Source of the DNA: Variovorax ginsengisoli
GTDB taxonomy: Bacteria > Pseudomonadota > Gammaproteobacteria > Burkholderiales > Burkholderiaceae_C
Direction: 5' to 3'
Length of the DNA: 64,000 nucleotides
Assembly: GCF_006438845.1 (NCBI RefSeq)
Contig: NZ_RCZJ01000006.1
Coordinates: forward strand, 121,416-185,415
In this document: one piece after another, positions 20,841 to 29,963 of the stretch
How positions within the stretch are numbered: the stretch's first letter is position 1
Layout of the letters: each line of letters begins with the position of its first letter
Program-made: the position numbers and the translations under genes
The notes under the pieces: generated by a model
Databases searched by the model: none
Told to the model about the DNA's origin: nothing
The model's input: only the letters and a program-made list of their open reading frames with translations

Positions 20841-21190
20841 TCCGCAGCCTCCTTGCGTTCTTCACCGTCCACGTGGTCGGTGCCGCTGAGGCCGCGCGAC
20901 GCGAGCATCACGACGAGGAACAAAGCCGTCATGGCAAAGCCGATCACGATGGCGGTCAGCACCAGGGCCTGCGGCATCGGGTCGGCGGTGTTGGCGAGCG
21001 TGGCCTCGAGGCCGGGAATCAACACCGGCTCGCTGTCGACCTTCAATCGGCCCATGCTGAAGATGAACAGATTGACGGCGTAGGAGATCAGCGTCAGGCC
21101 CATGATCACCTGGAACGTACGGGGGCGCAGCAGCAGGTACACGCCCGAGCCGGTGAGCACCCCGATGGCGATGGCGAGCACGGCCTCCAT
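20837..21190 (-). CDS. mrpC: Mrp-type antiporter subunit C
   Basis: This 117-residue membrane protein is homologous to NuoK. It has three hydrophobic helices with GVYLLLRPRTFQVIMGLTL and ADPMPQALVLTAIVIGFAM, typical of MnhC. Its ATG shares one base with the mrpA stop, and its stop overlaps the mrpD start. Confidence 0.94.
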
Positions 21191-24138
21191 CAGCGTGCGC
21201 CCTCGACGGTCGGTACGGCATGGGCTTCGGCCGCCTTGCGCTCGTCTTGCTCGTCGGCCCACCGGTGGCTGCGCACCGACTGGTGGGCCAGCGCAGTGAG
21301 GATGAGCATGGTGGCGCCGAGCACCAGCGAGAACACGCCCAGGTCGAAGAACAGCGCGCTCGGCACGTGGATTTCGCCGAGCATCGGCAGGTGCAGGTGG
21401 GCGGTGTGGGTCGTCATGAAGGGGTAGCCCAGCGCGACCGCACCGCCGCCCGTGGCGAGCGCCAGCAGCAGGCCGATGGCGATCCAGCGGCGTGGGTAGA
21501 TGCGCAGGTGCTCTTCCACCCACTCGGTACCCGAGACGATGAACTGCAGCACCAGTGCGACCGACATGACCAGGCCCGCGACGAACCCACCGCCCGGCGC
21601 GTTGTGGCCGCGCATGAAGAAATAGACCGACACCAGCACCGCCATCGGCAGCAGCAGGCGCACCAGCACGGCAGGGACCATCAGGTAGCCGATGGCGCTG
21701 TCGGTGGCGCGGCGCGGGTTGAGCAGGTCGCTGCTGCCGTCGTCGGTCTGCGCGCGTTGCTGGGCCGGCAGCGCCATCGACTCGGGCGCGGGCCTGAAGC
21801 GGCGCAGCAGCGCGTATACGGTGAGCGCGACCACGCCGAGCACGGTGATCTCGCCGAAGGTGTCGAAGCCGCGGAAGTCGACCAGCATCACGTTCACGAC
21901 ATTGGTGCCGCCGCCCTCGCTGAGCGCGCGCTCGAGGAAGAACGGGGAGATGCTCTGCGGAAAGTCGCGCGTCATCATCGTCCACGCCAACGCCGCCATG
22001 CCGGTGCCGGCCGAGGCGGCCACCAACAGGTCGCGTCCGCGGCGGCCCCATGGGCGGAGGCGCGCCGAGGCGGGCTGCACCGCGTCCTTGCTGCGCATCG
22101 GCAACCAGCGCAGACCCAGAAGGATGAGCACGGTCGTCACGGCTTCCACGACCAGTTGCGTGAGCGCCAGGTCGGGCGCCGAGAACCAGATGTAGGTGAT
22201 GCAGCACACCAGGCCGGCAGCGGCGGACAGCATCATCGAGGCGAGCCGGTGGAACTTGGCCTGCCAGGCGGCGGCGAGGGCGCACCCTGCGCCGATCAAC
22301 CACGCCATGGCGAACATCGGCGAGAAGGGCAGCAGGGCGCGCGTGCCGCGCGCGCTGGGCGTGAACCACAGTGATGCGGCGGCACCGGCAACGGCCACCA
22401 CCACCAGCAACAGCAGCTGCGTCTGCAAGCGGCGGGTGCCGAACAGGCGGCGACTGCGGCGGCCGGTTTCGCTCAGGCGCGCCAGCAGGTTTTCGAAAAG
22501 GCGTTGTCCGTCGAGGCGGTGCAGCAGGGGCGTGTGCTCCAGCTGCCCCAGCGTGCGCCGGTAGCGTTGCAACAGGTACAGCGCGGCACCGCCGGCAAGG
22601 GCCACGAAGCTCATCAGCAGCGGCAGGTTGAAGCCGTGCCAAACGGCCAGGCTGTACGCGGGCAGCACGCCGCCGACCACGGGCAGAGCGGCCGCGGCCA
22701 GCAGCGGGCCGACCGACCAGGCCGGTGCGACGCCGACCACCAGGCAGATCAGCACGAGCAACTCGACCGGCACGCGCATCCAGTGCGGCGGCTCGTGCGG
22801 CGGCTTGGGGACCTGATCGCCGCAAGGCGGGCCGAAGAAAACGTCGAACACGAAGCGCGCCGAATAGGCCACGCTGAAGATGCCGGCCACGGTGGCGATG
22901 ATCGGCAGGCTGAAGTCGATCCAGGGCGTGGACTGGATGAACACGGTTTCGGCGAAGAACATCTCCTTCGACAAAAAGCCGTTGAGCAGGGGGACGCCGG
23001 CCATCGAGGCGCTCGCAATCACGGCCAGGGTGCCAGTGATGGGCATCAGCCGCATCAGGCCGCTGAGCTTGCGGATGTCGCGCGTGCCGGTTTCGTGGTC
23101 GATGATGCCCGCGGCCATGAAGAGCGAGGCCTTGAAGGTCGCGTGGTTCATGGTGTGGAAGACCGCGGCGACGGCGGCCAGCGGGCTGTTGAGACCGAGC
23201 AGCAGTGTGATCAACCCGAGGTGCGAGATCGTCGAATAGGCCAACAGCGCCTTGAGGTCGCGCTGGAACATCGCAATGAACCCGCCCAGCAGCAGCGTGA
23301 TCGCGCCTGCGCCGCCGACCAGCCAGAACCACTCTTCGGTGCCGGAGAGCACCGGCCACAGCCGCGCCATCAGGAACACGCCGAGCTTCACCATCGTGGC
23401 CGAATGCAGGTAGGCCGACACCGGCGTCGGCGCGGCCATGGCGCGCGGCAGCCAGAAGTGGAACGGGAACTGCGCGCTCTTGGTAAATGCGCCGAGCAGC
23501 ACCAGCACGAGCATGGTGAGGTACAGCGGGTGGCTGCGGATCAGTTCGCCCGAGGCCAGCACCACGTCGAGTTCGTAGCTGCCGACGATGCGGCCCAGCA
23601 CCAGCACGCCGGCCAGCAAGCACAGGCCGCCCGCGCCTGTCACCGTGAGCGCCATGCGCGCACCGCGCCGCGCGTCGCGACGATGGTGCCAATAGCCGAT
23701 GAGCAGGAAGGAGAAGAGGCTGGTGAGTTCCCAGAACAGCACCATTTGCACCAGGTTGCCCGAGAGCACCACGCCCATCATCGCGCCCATGAAGGCAAGG
23801 AAGAACGCGAAGAAACGCGGCACCGGGTCGGAGGCGGACATGTAGTAGCGCGCGTACAGCACCACCAGCGCGCCGATGCCCAGCACCAGCATGCAGAACA
23901 GCCAGGCGAAGCCGTCCATGCGGAAGACCAGGTCGAGGCCAAGGGCCGGCAGCCACTCGACCTGTTCGCGGATCACGTTGCCGTGGGCGATCCGCGGAAA
24001 GATCCACGCCGTCTGCACCGCGCAACCCAGCGCCACGAGTCCGGCGAGCGTCGATTCCCGGTTGCGCGCGTTGGCCGGCAACAAGGCGGCGAGAACGCTG
24101 GCGAGGAAGGGAAGTGCGACGAGAAGGACAAGGGACAT
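21190..24138 (-). CDS. mrpA: Mrp-type antiporter fused subunit A/B
   Basis: This 982-residue membrane protein joins MrpA and MrpB. The first part (about 1-780) is NuoL-like plus the MrpA extension, with KSAQFPFHFWLPRAMAAPTP, SATMVKLGVFLMARLWPVL and NHATFKASLFMAAGIIDHET. The last part (about 830-970) is an MnhB domain with FFMRGHNAPGGGFVAGLVM. Fusion of A and B is usual in group 2 (PhaAB-type) systems of proteobacteria. It is the first gene of the six-gene Mrp operon and carries the main ion-translocating channel. No promoter could be identified with confidence in the roughly 100 bases to crcB. Confidence 0.95.
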   Translation of the reverse strand: MSLVLLVALPFLASVLAALLPANARNRESTLAGLVALGCAVQTAWIFPRIAHGNVIREQVEWLPALGLDLVFRMDGFAWLFCMLVLGIGALVVLYARYYMSASDPVPRFFAFFLAFMGAMMGVVLSGNLVQMVLFWELTSLFSFLLIGYWHHRRDARRGARMALTVTGAGGLCLLAGVLVLGRIVGSYELDVVLASGELIRSHPLYLTMLVLVLLGAFTKSAQFPFHFWLPRAMAAPTPVSAYLHSATMVKLGVFLMARLWPVLSGTEEWFWLVGGAGAITLLLGGFIAMFQRDLKALLAYSTISHLGLITLLLGLNSPLAAVAAVFHTMNHATFKASLFMAAGIIDHETGTRDIRKLSGLMRLMPITGTLAVIASASMAGVPLLNGFLSKEMFFAETVFIQSTPWIDFSLPIIATVAGIFSVAYSARFVFDVFFGPPCGDQVPKPPHEPPHWMRVPVELLVLICLVVGVAPAWSVGPLLAAAALPVVGGVLPAYSLAVWHGFNLPLLMSFVALAGGAALYLLQRYRRTLGQLEHTPLLHRLDGQRLFENLLARLSETGRRSRRLFGTRRLQTQLLLLVVVAVAGAAASLWFTPSARGTRALLPFSPMFAMAWLIGAGCALAAAWQAKFHRLASMMLSAAAGLVCCITYIWFSAPDLALTQLVVEAVTTVLILLGLRWLPMRSKDAVQPASARLRPWGRRGRDLLVAASAGTGMAALAWTMMTRDFPQSISPFFLERALSEGGGTNVVNVMLVDFRGFDTFGEITVLGVVALTVYALLRRFRPAPESMALPAQQRAQTDDGSSDLLNPRRATDSAIGYLMVPAVLVRLLLPMAVLVSVYFFMRGHNAPGGGFVAGLVMSVALVLQFIVSGTEWVEEHLRIYPRRWIAIGLLLALATGGGAVALGYPFMTTHTAHLHLPMLGEIHVPSALFFDLGVFSLVLGATMLILTALAHQSVRSHRWADEQDERKAAEAHAVPTVEGAR

Positions 24139-24245
24139 CGGGGGGCAATTCTATCGAGCGGGGTTTGTCGCGAGCCCCTGAAACCTCAGCGTGGGCGACG
24201 GCCTTTGGAAGATCGGGCGCGCCGCGCCCCCGGCGTGACAGCGTG

Positions 24246-24626
24246 TCAGACCGAAAGCAGCTGAACGCTTCGGATGCCCAGCCAGGTGAAAAGCAGCGAG
24301 CCCGCCAGGTGCGTGACTACCGTCGTCACTGCTGCGCCCGCGCGACCCTCCAGCAGCATCGAGACAACTTCGGCTGAGAAGCTCGAGAAAGTCGTAAGGC
24401 CACCCAGGAAGCCTGTGATGATGGCCAGGCGCCACACGGGATCGAGCCCGGGCGCAGCGTGGAACACGGCGACCGCCACGCCGATCAGGTAGCCGCCGAT
24501 CAGATTTGCCGCGAGCGTGCCCCAGGTCATGAGGCCAGTGCCGAGCCAGAGGCCGAAGCCCCAACGGCTCAGGGCACCCAGCGACGCCCCGACACAGATG
24601 GCGACGACAGGCAACATGGGCGCCAT
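24246..24626 (-). CDS. crcB: Fluoride exporter CrcB/FluC
   Basis: This 126-residue protein has four hydrophobic helices and the CrcB signatures [32 protein letters not shown] and [17 protein letters not shown]. Dual-topology Fluc dimers export fluoride passively. The ATG is directly next to the stop of the TRAP large permease gene, so it is cotranscribed with that transporter. There is no room for a fluoride riboswitch directly before it. Confidence 0.95.
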   Translation of the reverse strand: MAPMLPVVAICVGASLGALSRWGFGLWLGTGLMTWGTLAANLIGGYLIGVAVAVFHAAPGLDPVWRLAIITGFLGGLTTFSSFSAEVVSMLLEGRAGAAVTTVVTHLAGSLLFTWLGIRSVQLLSV

Positions 24627-25928
24627 CTACATCGACATATGCTGCGGCAACCAGGTCACGATGCCGGGCACGAAATAGATGAGCAGAACGGCGGCGATCA
24701 TCAAGATGAACATCGGCAACGTGACGCGCGCGATGTAGAGCAGGTCGCGCCCGGTCATGCCCTGCAGCACGAACAGGTTGAAACCCACCGGCGGCGTGAT
24801 CTGCGCCATCTCCACCACCAGCACGATGAAGATGCCGAACCAGATCGGGTCGATGCCTGCGGCGGTTACCGTTGGCATGATCACGCCCATGGTCAGCACC
24901 ACCATCGAGATGCCGTCGAGGAAGCAGCCCAGCACGATATAGAAGGCTGCCAGCATCACGATCAGCTGGAACTTCGAAAGGCCCAGCGAGCCGATCCACT
25001 CGGCCAGGTGCCGCGGCAGCCCGATGTAGCCCATCGACAGCGTGAGGAAGGCCGCGCCGGCGAGGATCAAGGCCATCATGCAGTAGAGGCGCGTCGCGCC
25101 CAGCAGCGCTTCCTTGAAGCTGTGCCAGCTGAGCGAACCCTGCGCCGCCGAGATGATGAGCGCGCCCATCACACCGACCGCGGCTGCCTCGGTGGCCGTG
25201 GCGATGCCCGCATAGATCGACCCGAGCACCGAGACAATGAGCAGCGTGACGGGGATCAGGCTGCGCGATGCGTCGAGCTTCTGCATGAAGCTCATCTTCG
25301 CGTCGGCCGGCGGGATCTTGTCGGGATGGCGCAGCGCCCAGACCGCGATGTAGCCCGAGAACAGCAACGCCAGCAGGATGCCTGGCAGCACGCCCGCGAT
25401 GAACAGCTTGGCGATCGACACGTCGGCACTGACCCCGTAGACGATCATGATGATCGACGGCGGAATCAGGAGGCCCAGCGTGCCGGCACCGGCAAGGGTG
25501 CCGATGACCATGTCTTCGGGGTAGCCGCGCTTCTTGAGCTCGGGCAGCGTCATCTTGCCGATGGTCGCGCAGGTGGCCGCACTCGAACCCGAGACCGCCG
25601 CAAAGATGGCGCAGCCCACCACGTTGGTGTGCAGCAGCCGGCCGGGCAGCGCCTGCATCCATGGCGCGAGCCCTTTGAACATGTCCTGCGACAGGCGCGT
25701 GCGAAACAGGATCTCGCCCATCCACACGAACAACGGCAGCGCGGTGAGCGTCCAGCTCGACGCGGAGCCCCATATCGTGACGGCCATCGCGTCGCCCGCA
25801 GAGCGGGAGGAGAAGAGCTCCATGGCGATCCATGCCACGCCCGAGAGGGTCAGGCCGATCCACACGCCGCTGCCCAGGATGAAGAACAGCGTGAGGATCA
25901 GCACGCCGGCAACGGCGATGTCATTCAT
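24627..25928 (-). CDS. TRAP transporter large permease (DctM-like)
   Basis: This 433-residue membrane protein has about 12 helices. DctM features are VWMGEILFRTRLSQDMF, AAVSGSSAATCATIGKMTLP, AGAGTLGLLIPPSIIMIVYG, ATATEAAAVGVMGALI and EMAQITPPVGFNLFVLQG. The ATG at 25928 overlaps the small permease gene by 8 bases; the frame continues upstream over that gene but without family sequence. The operon order is receptor, small permease, large permease, crcB. The substrate is probably an organic acid but cannot be specified. Confidence 0.95.
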   Translation of the reverse strand: MNDIAVAGVLILTLFFILGSGVWIGLTLSGVAWIAMELFSSRSAGDAMAVTIWGSASSWTLTALPLFVWMGEILFRTRLSQDMFKGLAPWMQALPGRLLHTNVVGCAIFAAVSGSSAATCATIGKMTLPELKKRGYPEDMVIGTLAGAGTLGLLIPPSIIMIVYGVSADVSIAKLFIAGVLPGILLALLFSGYIAVWALRHPDKIPPADAKMSFMQKLDASRSLIPVTLLIVSVLGSIYAGIATATEAAAVGVMGALIISAAQGSLSWHSFKEALLGATRLYCMMALILAGAAFLTLSMGYIGLPRHLAEWIGSLGLSKFQLIVMLAAFYIVLGCFLDGISMVVLTMGVIMPTVTAAGIDPIWFGIFIVLVVEMAQITPPVGFNLFVLQGMTGRDLLYIARVTLPMFILMIAAVLLIYFVPGIVTWLPQHMSM

Positions 25929-26427
25929 GGCGCAGGGCCTCGGTGTGTTGGACAGCGACGCGGCCACGCCATTCGAGGATGAATTCGTCGATGGCGGCGA
26001 TCGCGAGGACCACCGTGCCGATCGCCATGGCGAGCTGTGGAATCCACAGCGCCGTGGCGTCGTTGCCGGTCGAGATGTCGTTGAAGGCGTGCGAGTTCCA
26101 GACCAGGCGCACGCTGAAATAGGCGAACAGCATCGACAGCACGGCGGCTGCACCCATGGCCCAGCGTTCGAGCCAGCGCTTGGCTGTCGGGCCGAGGTGC
26201 TGGAGGATCAGCGTCACGCGGATGTGTTCGCCACGCTTGAGCGTGTGGGCCAGCGCCAGGAAACCCGCGCCGGCCATCAGATAGCCTGCGTAGGCGTCGA
26301 TGCCCGGAACGTTGAAATGCAGCTGCCGGCTGACGATCGACAGCAGGATCATGACCAGCAGGCCGACCATGAACAACGCCGCCAGGGCGGCGGCGCTGTT
26401 GTAGAGGAAGTCCAGGGACTTTCGCAT
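25921..26427 (-). CDS. TRAP transporter small permease (DctQ-like)
   Basis: This 168-residue protein has four helices. Its FNVPGIDAYAGYLMAGAGFL and RGEHIRVTLILQHL are typical of DctQ proteins. It lies 19 bases after the receptor gene and overlaps the large permease start by 8 bases. It is an accessory membrane subunit of the TRAP importer. Confidence 0.94.
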   Translation of the reverse strand: MRKSLDFLYNSAAALAALFMVGLLVMILLSIVSRQLHFNVPGIDAYAGYLMAGAGFLALAHTLKRGEHIRVTLILQHLGPTAKRWLERWAMGAAAVLSMLFAYFSVRLVWNSHAFNDISTGNDATALWIPQLAMAIGTVVLAIAAIDEFILEWRGRVAVQHTEALRHE

Positions 26428-26446
26428 GAGATGGCGGTGGCCTGGT

Positions 26447-27427
26447 TTACATCTTCTTGTAGGCGTCGGCCACGGCCTGACCTTCAGGACCGGCCTTTTC
26501 GAGCCATTCCTTGAGCATGGTGTCGCCTACCTTCTTCATGTCGGCCTTCAGCGCATCCGACGGAACGTGGATGGTCATGCCGTTCTTCTTGAGCAAGTCG
26601 AGGTATTCGAGGTTCTTCTTCTTCGACAAATCCCAGCCGCGCTTCTCGGCGTCCGCCCCGGCCTTGAGCACCGCATCCTGCGTGGGCTTGTCGAGCGCGT
26701 CGAAGGCCTTCTTGTTGATCATTACGGCGTTCTTGGGCAACCAGGCCTGGGTGTCGTAGAAGTTCTTGATGTATTCGTAGGTCTTGGTGTCGTAGCCGGT
26801 GGAGCCGGAGGACATGTACGACTCGATCACGCCGGTGGCCATGGCCTGCGACAGCTCGGCCTGCTGCACGGTGACGGGCTGGGCGCCGACGAGCTCCGCG
26901 ATGCGCGCGGTGGCTGGGCTGTAGGCACGCCACTTGACGCCCTTCAGGTCAGCCGCCGAGGCAATGGTCTTCTTCACGAAGATGCCTTGCGGCGGCCACG
27001 CCACGGTATACAGCAGCATGATTCCTTGCTCGGCGAGCTTCTTCTCGAGCACCGGCTTCTGGGCCTGGTAGAGCTTCCAGGCGGCGTCGTAGCTGTCGGC
27101 CAGGAAGGGGATGCCGTCGGCACCGAACATCTGCCATTCGTTCTGGTAGTTCACCAGCAGGATCTCGCCCATCTGTGCCTGGCCGCCCTGCACGGCGCGC
27201 TTGATCTCGGGCGCTTTGAACAGAGATGCATTGTTGTGCACCGTGATCTTGAGCTTGCCGCCGCTCGCCTTGTCGACGTCGTTGGCGAACTGCGTGATGT
27301 TCTCCGTGTGGAAGTTGGTGGCTGGGTAAGCGGTCGGCAGGTCCCATTTCGTCTGCGCAAAGGCGACGCCGCCGAGGGTAAAGGCGGCGAACGCCGCAAT
27401 GGCGGAGCGGGCGTACTTGTGATTCAT
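26447..27427 (-). CDS. TRAP transporter periplasmic receptor (DctP-like)
   Basis: This 326-residue protein has a Sec signal peptide (MNHKYARSAIAAFAAFTLGG, cleavage after AFA). The mature sequence has family parts: DLPTAYPATNFHTENITQFA, GIPFLADSYDAAWKLY, LKGVKWRAYSPATARIAELV and the loop FDALDKPTQDAVLKAGADAE. The arginine that usually salt-bridges a substrate carboxylate would be in the KWRAYSPATARI segment. It is the first gene of the TRAP-crcB operon. Confidence 0.94.
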   Translation of the reverse strand: MNHKYARSAIAAFAAFTLGGVAFAQTKWDLPTAYPATNFHTENITQFANDVDKASGGKLKITVHNNASLFKAPEIKRAVQGGQAQMGEILLVNYQNEWQMFGADGIPFLADSYDAAWKLYQAQKPVLEKKLAEQGIMLLYTVAWPPQGIFVKKTIASAADLKGVKWRAYSPATARIAELVGAQPVTVQQAELSQAMATGVIESYMSSGSTGYDTKTYEYIKNFYDTQAWLPKNAVMINKKAFDALDKPTQDAVLKAGADAEKRGWDLSKKKNLEYLDLLKKNGMTIHVPSDALKADMKKVGDTMLKEWLEKAGPEGQAVADAYKKM

Positions 27428-27519
27428 GGGCTCTCCAAAATGGATGATGAAAATGCGTTGGCGAGCATACGTGCAAATATCGCGCCACCATGGCGGCGTT
27501 TCCCCGCGGACAGGCCATG

Positions 27520-27542
27520 AAAAAAGCCGCCCTGGGGCGGCT
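27520..27542 (-). terminator. Rho-independent terminator after the helix-hairpin-helix gene
   Basis: Read on the minus strand, a 7-base GC-rich stem (AGCCGCC, loop CCAG, GGCGGCT) is followed by a run of T. It lies 24 bases past the stop at 27566 and separates that gene from the TRAP operon. Confidence 0.85.
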
Positions 27543-27565
27543 CCGGTGGCAGTCTTTCCGACGTG

Positions 27566-27901
27566 CTACTTGGCCGCGGCGACGGCAGGCTTCGCGGCGC
27601 GTGTTTCGCTCTTCGCACTGCCGGCAGTGGCGGCGCCCTTGAAGGCCTGGCCGTTGACGGTCAGGCCTTCTCCCGATAGTTTGGCCGCGGTCTTGTCCTT
27701 CATGCCCTTGACGCGCTGCATGAGATCGGACCAGTCTTTGAACTCGCCCTGCTGGCGCGCATCGACGATGCGCTTGGACATGGCAGGACCGACGCCCTTG
27801 AGCGCATCGAAGTCGGCGGCGCCGCCCTTGTTGGCATCGACTGCCGCATAGGCTGCGGTCGCGAGAAGCATGGCCGTGACGGCCAGAATTTTCTTGAACA
27901 T
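27566..27901 (-). CDS. Secreted helix-hairpin-helix protein (ComEA-like)
   Basis: This 111-residue protein has a signal peptide (MFKKILAVTAMLLATAAYAA). One helix-hairpin-helix DNA-binding domain follows, with DFDALKGVGPAMSKRIVDAR and FKDWSDLMQRVKGMKDKTAA. The fold matches ComEA, which binds incoming DNA in the periplasm, but small secreted proteins of this type are common and a role in competence is not shown. The start at 27901 has a GGGAG 6 bases upstream; an earlier in-frame start would hide the signal peptide. The C-terminal 25 residues are alanine- and lysine-rich. Confidence 0.88.
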   Translation of the reverse strand: MFKKILAVTAMLLATAAYAAVDANKGGAADFDALKGVGPAMSKRIVDARQQGEFKDWSDLMQRVKGMKDKTAAKLSGEGLTVNGQAFKGAATAGSAKSETRAAKPAVAAAK

Positions 27902-28042
27902 GACAACTCCCTGAGCTTTTTTGAATGAAAGGAACATGCGCGTCCCGCGGCAATGCGAGGCGCGCTTTCAAAGCTTAGGGATTCGCCCCTCCGGAATCAA
28001 GACGGGTATTTCACGGATACGGCGCGCCACATGCGCCGCCGC

Positions 28043-29221
28043 TCACAGTTCTTCGACGCGCCGGGGCGGATAGCTGTCCCAGGCCTGACAGCCCGGGCAA
28101 TGCCAGAAGTACTGGTGGGCCTCGAAGCCGCAGGCGGCGCAGCGGTATCGCATCAGCGGCCGCGTGGCTTGGTCGAGGGCGCGTTGCACCTGCGGATGGA
28201 ATTGCTCGTGCGCGAAGGTTTCGCTCGCCAGCCAGCGAGACGCCGCGACCAGGGAAGGCTGGTGTGCCAAGTGGGCGATGTAGCCGTCGCGCGGCTCGGG
28301 CACAGTGCCGGTCGACGCGTCGTCAGGCAGCGCAGGCATGCCGCCGAGCGCGATGATGGCTTCGAGCACATCGATCGACGGCGTCTGCTCATAGCCGCGC
28401 TGCAGCAGGGCCAATGCTTCGCCCGTGCGCTGGGCGCCCACCGCCGCCTGCTGCAGCGTGGCGGCGTAGATCGGCAGCGCCAGCGGCGCACGCTCGCTCA
28501 GCGCGGCCAGAACATCGAAGGCTTCTCCTGCAGCGCCGTTGCGCAACAGCAGCACGGCGCTGTCGATGGCAGGGCGTGGCGCTTCCGGCGCCAGCGCCAC
28601 CGCCTGCTGCAGGAGGGCGTCGGCAGCGAGTGTGTCGCCGGCAGCCAACTGGTCGGCGGCCTGTTCGCACAGATGATGGGCGCGGCGGGTGGTGAAGCTG
28701 GCCTGGTCGGCCTCGTCGAGCTTCTGCGCAACGGCAGCCGCTTGCGCCCATTCGCGGGAGCGTTCGTAGATGGCCAGCAACGCCAGCCTCGATTCGTTCT
28801 CGTAGCGGGTGCCTTCGAGTTTTTGGAGTGCGGCTTCGGCGCGGTCGAGCAGCCCGGCGCGCAGGAAGTCCTGCGCCAGCGCATGCTGCGCGCGTTCGCG
28901 GTCGGCGCGCGACAGGTCGCCGCGACCCAGCAGGTGCTCGTGGACGCGCACGGCGCGCTGGTACTCGCCGCGGCGGCGGAACAGGTTGCCCAGGGCAAAG
29001 TGCAGTTCCTGCGTGTCGGGGTCGTTTTGCACCGCCTCGATAAAGGCATCGATGGCCTGGTCCTGCTGCTCGTTGAGCAAGAAGTTCAGACCACGAAAGT
29101 AGGCTTTCGGCGCCTGACGATTGTCCAGCTTGAGCTGGCGCAGATCAAAGCGTGAAGCCAACCAGCCCAGCACGAAGGCGACGGGCAGGCTGAGCAGGAG
29201 CCAACTGAAATCAAAGTCCAT
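28043..29221 (-). CDS. lapB: Lipopolysaccharide assembly protein LapB (TPR and rubredoxin-like)
   Basis: This 392-residue protein has an N-terminal membrane anchor (FSWLLLSLPVAFVLGWLASR), TPR repeats across about 35-330 (for example ELHFALGNLFRRRGEYQRAV) and a C-terminal rubredoxin-type metal site with YRCAACGF and HCPGCQAW. In E. coli LapB (YciM) links the FtsH protease to LpxC and so limits lipid A synthesis. It follows lapA with an 11-base overlap, the order seen across proteobacteria. Confidence 0.95.
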   Translation of the reverse strand: MDFDFSWLLLSLPVAFVLGWLASRFDLRQLKLDNRQAPKAYFRGLNFLLNEQQDQAIDAFIEAVQNDPDTQELHFALGNLFRRRGEYQRAVRVHEHLLGRGDLSRADRERAQHALAQDFLRAGLLDRAEAALQKLEGTRYENESRLALLAIYERSREWAQAAAVAQKLDEADQASFTTRRAHHLCEQAADQLAAGDTLAADALLQQAVALAPEAPRPAIDSAVLLLRNGAAGEAFDVLAALSERAPLALPIYAATLQQAAVGAQRTGEALALLQRGYEQTPSIDVLEAIIALGGMPALPDDASTGTVPEPRDGYIAHLAHQPSLVAASRWLASETFAHEQFHPQVQRALDQATRPLMRYRCAACGFEAHQYFWHCPGCQAWDSYPPRRVEEL

Positions 29222-29528
29222 GTTGACGCACTGCAGGGAGGTCGGTCGGGATCGAAGAAGCCGGCGGCGTCACGGGCATCGCGAGATCGGCGGGGAGTGC
29301 AGCCGGCAACTGCGCCGCTGCGGTGCGGTGTTTCCACCAACCGGGCAACATGCCGAGCGCCCCGACCACCAGGCCACCTGCGAACGCGGCAAGCACGACC
29401 AGCACCAAGGGCGCGCGCCAGGATGTGCCGAAGAAGAAGTAGACGGTGGCGTCGTGCTGGTTGTTCAGCGCGAAGGCGAAGAGGGTAAAAAAAATGGCTG
29501 CCTTGAGCAGCCACAGGAGGTATTTCAT
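29211..29528 (-). CDS. lapA: LapA-domain membrane protein
   Basis: This 105-residue protein has two membrane helices (LLKAAIFFTLFAFALNNQ and PLVLVVLAAFAGGLVVGALG). The sequence between them, HDATVYFFFGTSWRAPL, fits the LapA (DUF1049) domain. It is encoded directly before lapB and overlaps it. The start at 29528 gives MKYLLWLLK; a further ATG at 29540 is possible and neither has a strong ribosome site. Confidence 0.88.
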   Translation of the reverse strand: MKYLLWLLKAAIFFTLFAFALNNQHDATVYFFFGTSWRAPLVLVVLAAFAGGLVVGALGMLPGWWKHRTAAAQLPAALPADLAMPVTPPASSIPTDLPAVRQHGL

Positions 29529-29574
29529 CGGCGTCCCCATGGGCTCGCCGATTCTAAGGTCGCACCGTGTGCCA

Positions 29575-29892
29575 TCAGGGCTTGCGACTTTCCAATGCGC
29601 CCAGTTCCGCGGTGCGCGCGTCCACGGCCTCGCGCAAGGCCTTGCCCGGTTTGAAGTGGGGAACGCGTTTCTCGGGAATCTGCACGCTCTCGCCCGAACG
29701 CGGATTGCGTCCGATGCGCGGCGGCCTGCGGTTGACGGAGAAACTGCCGAAGCCGCGAATCTCGATGCGGTGACCACGCACCATGGCGTCGCTCATCGCG
29801 TCGAGGATCGTCTTGACGGCGTACTCGGCATCGCGGTGCGTCAGCTGCGAGAAACGGGCCGCGAGTTCTTCAACGAGGTCTGAGCGTGTCAT
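29575..29892 (-). CDS. ihfB: Integration host factor subunit beta
   Basis: This 105-residue DNA-bending protein of the HU/IHF family has [20 protein letters not shown] at the N-terminus, the conserved [20 protein letters not shown] with the DNA-intercalating proline, and [14 protein letters not shown]. It forms a heterodimer with IHF alpha. It lies downstream of rpsA, the usual order in proteobacteria, with a terminator between them, so it may have its own promoter. Confidence 0.97.
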   Translation of the reverse strand: MTRSDLVEELAARFSQLTHRDAEYAVKTILDAMSDAMVRGHRIEIRGFGSFSVNRRPPRIGRNPRSGESVQIPEKRVPHFKPGKALREAVDARTAELGALESRKP

Positions 29893-29913
29893 GTGCCGAA
29901 CAAAACGAAGGCG

Positions 29914-29951
29914 AAAAAAAAGACAGAGCGGCCTTGCGACCGGCTCTGTCT
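29914..29951 (-). terminator. Rho-independent terminator of rpsA
   Basis: On the minus strand a perfect 9-base stem (AGACAGAGC and GCTCTGTCT, at 29943-29951 and 29921-29929) has a 13-base loop and is followed by eight T. It lies 13 bases after the rpsA stop. Read-through would be needed to reach ihfB. Confidence 0.92.
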
Positions 29952-29963
29952 CGCTGACGCAGC

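Noticed and set aside
24627..24640. Fluoride riboswitch before crcB
   Set aside because: crcB starts next to the preceding stop codon, so there is no space for the aptamer.
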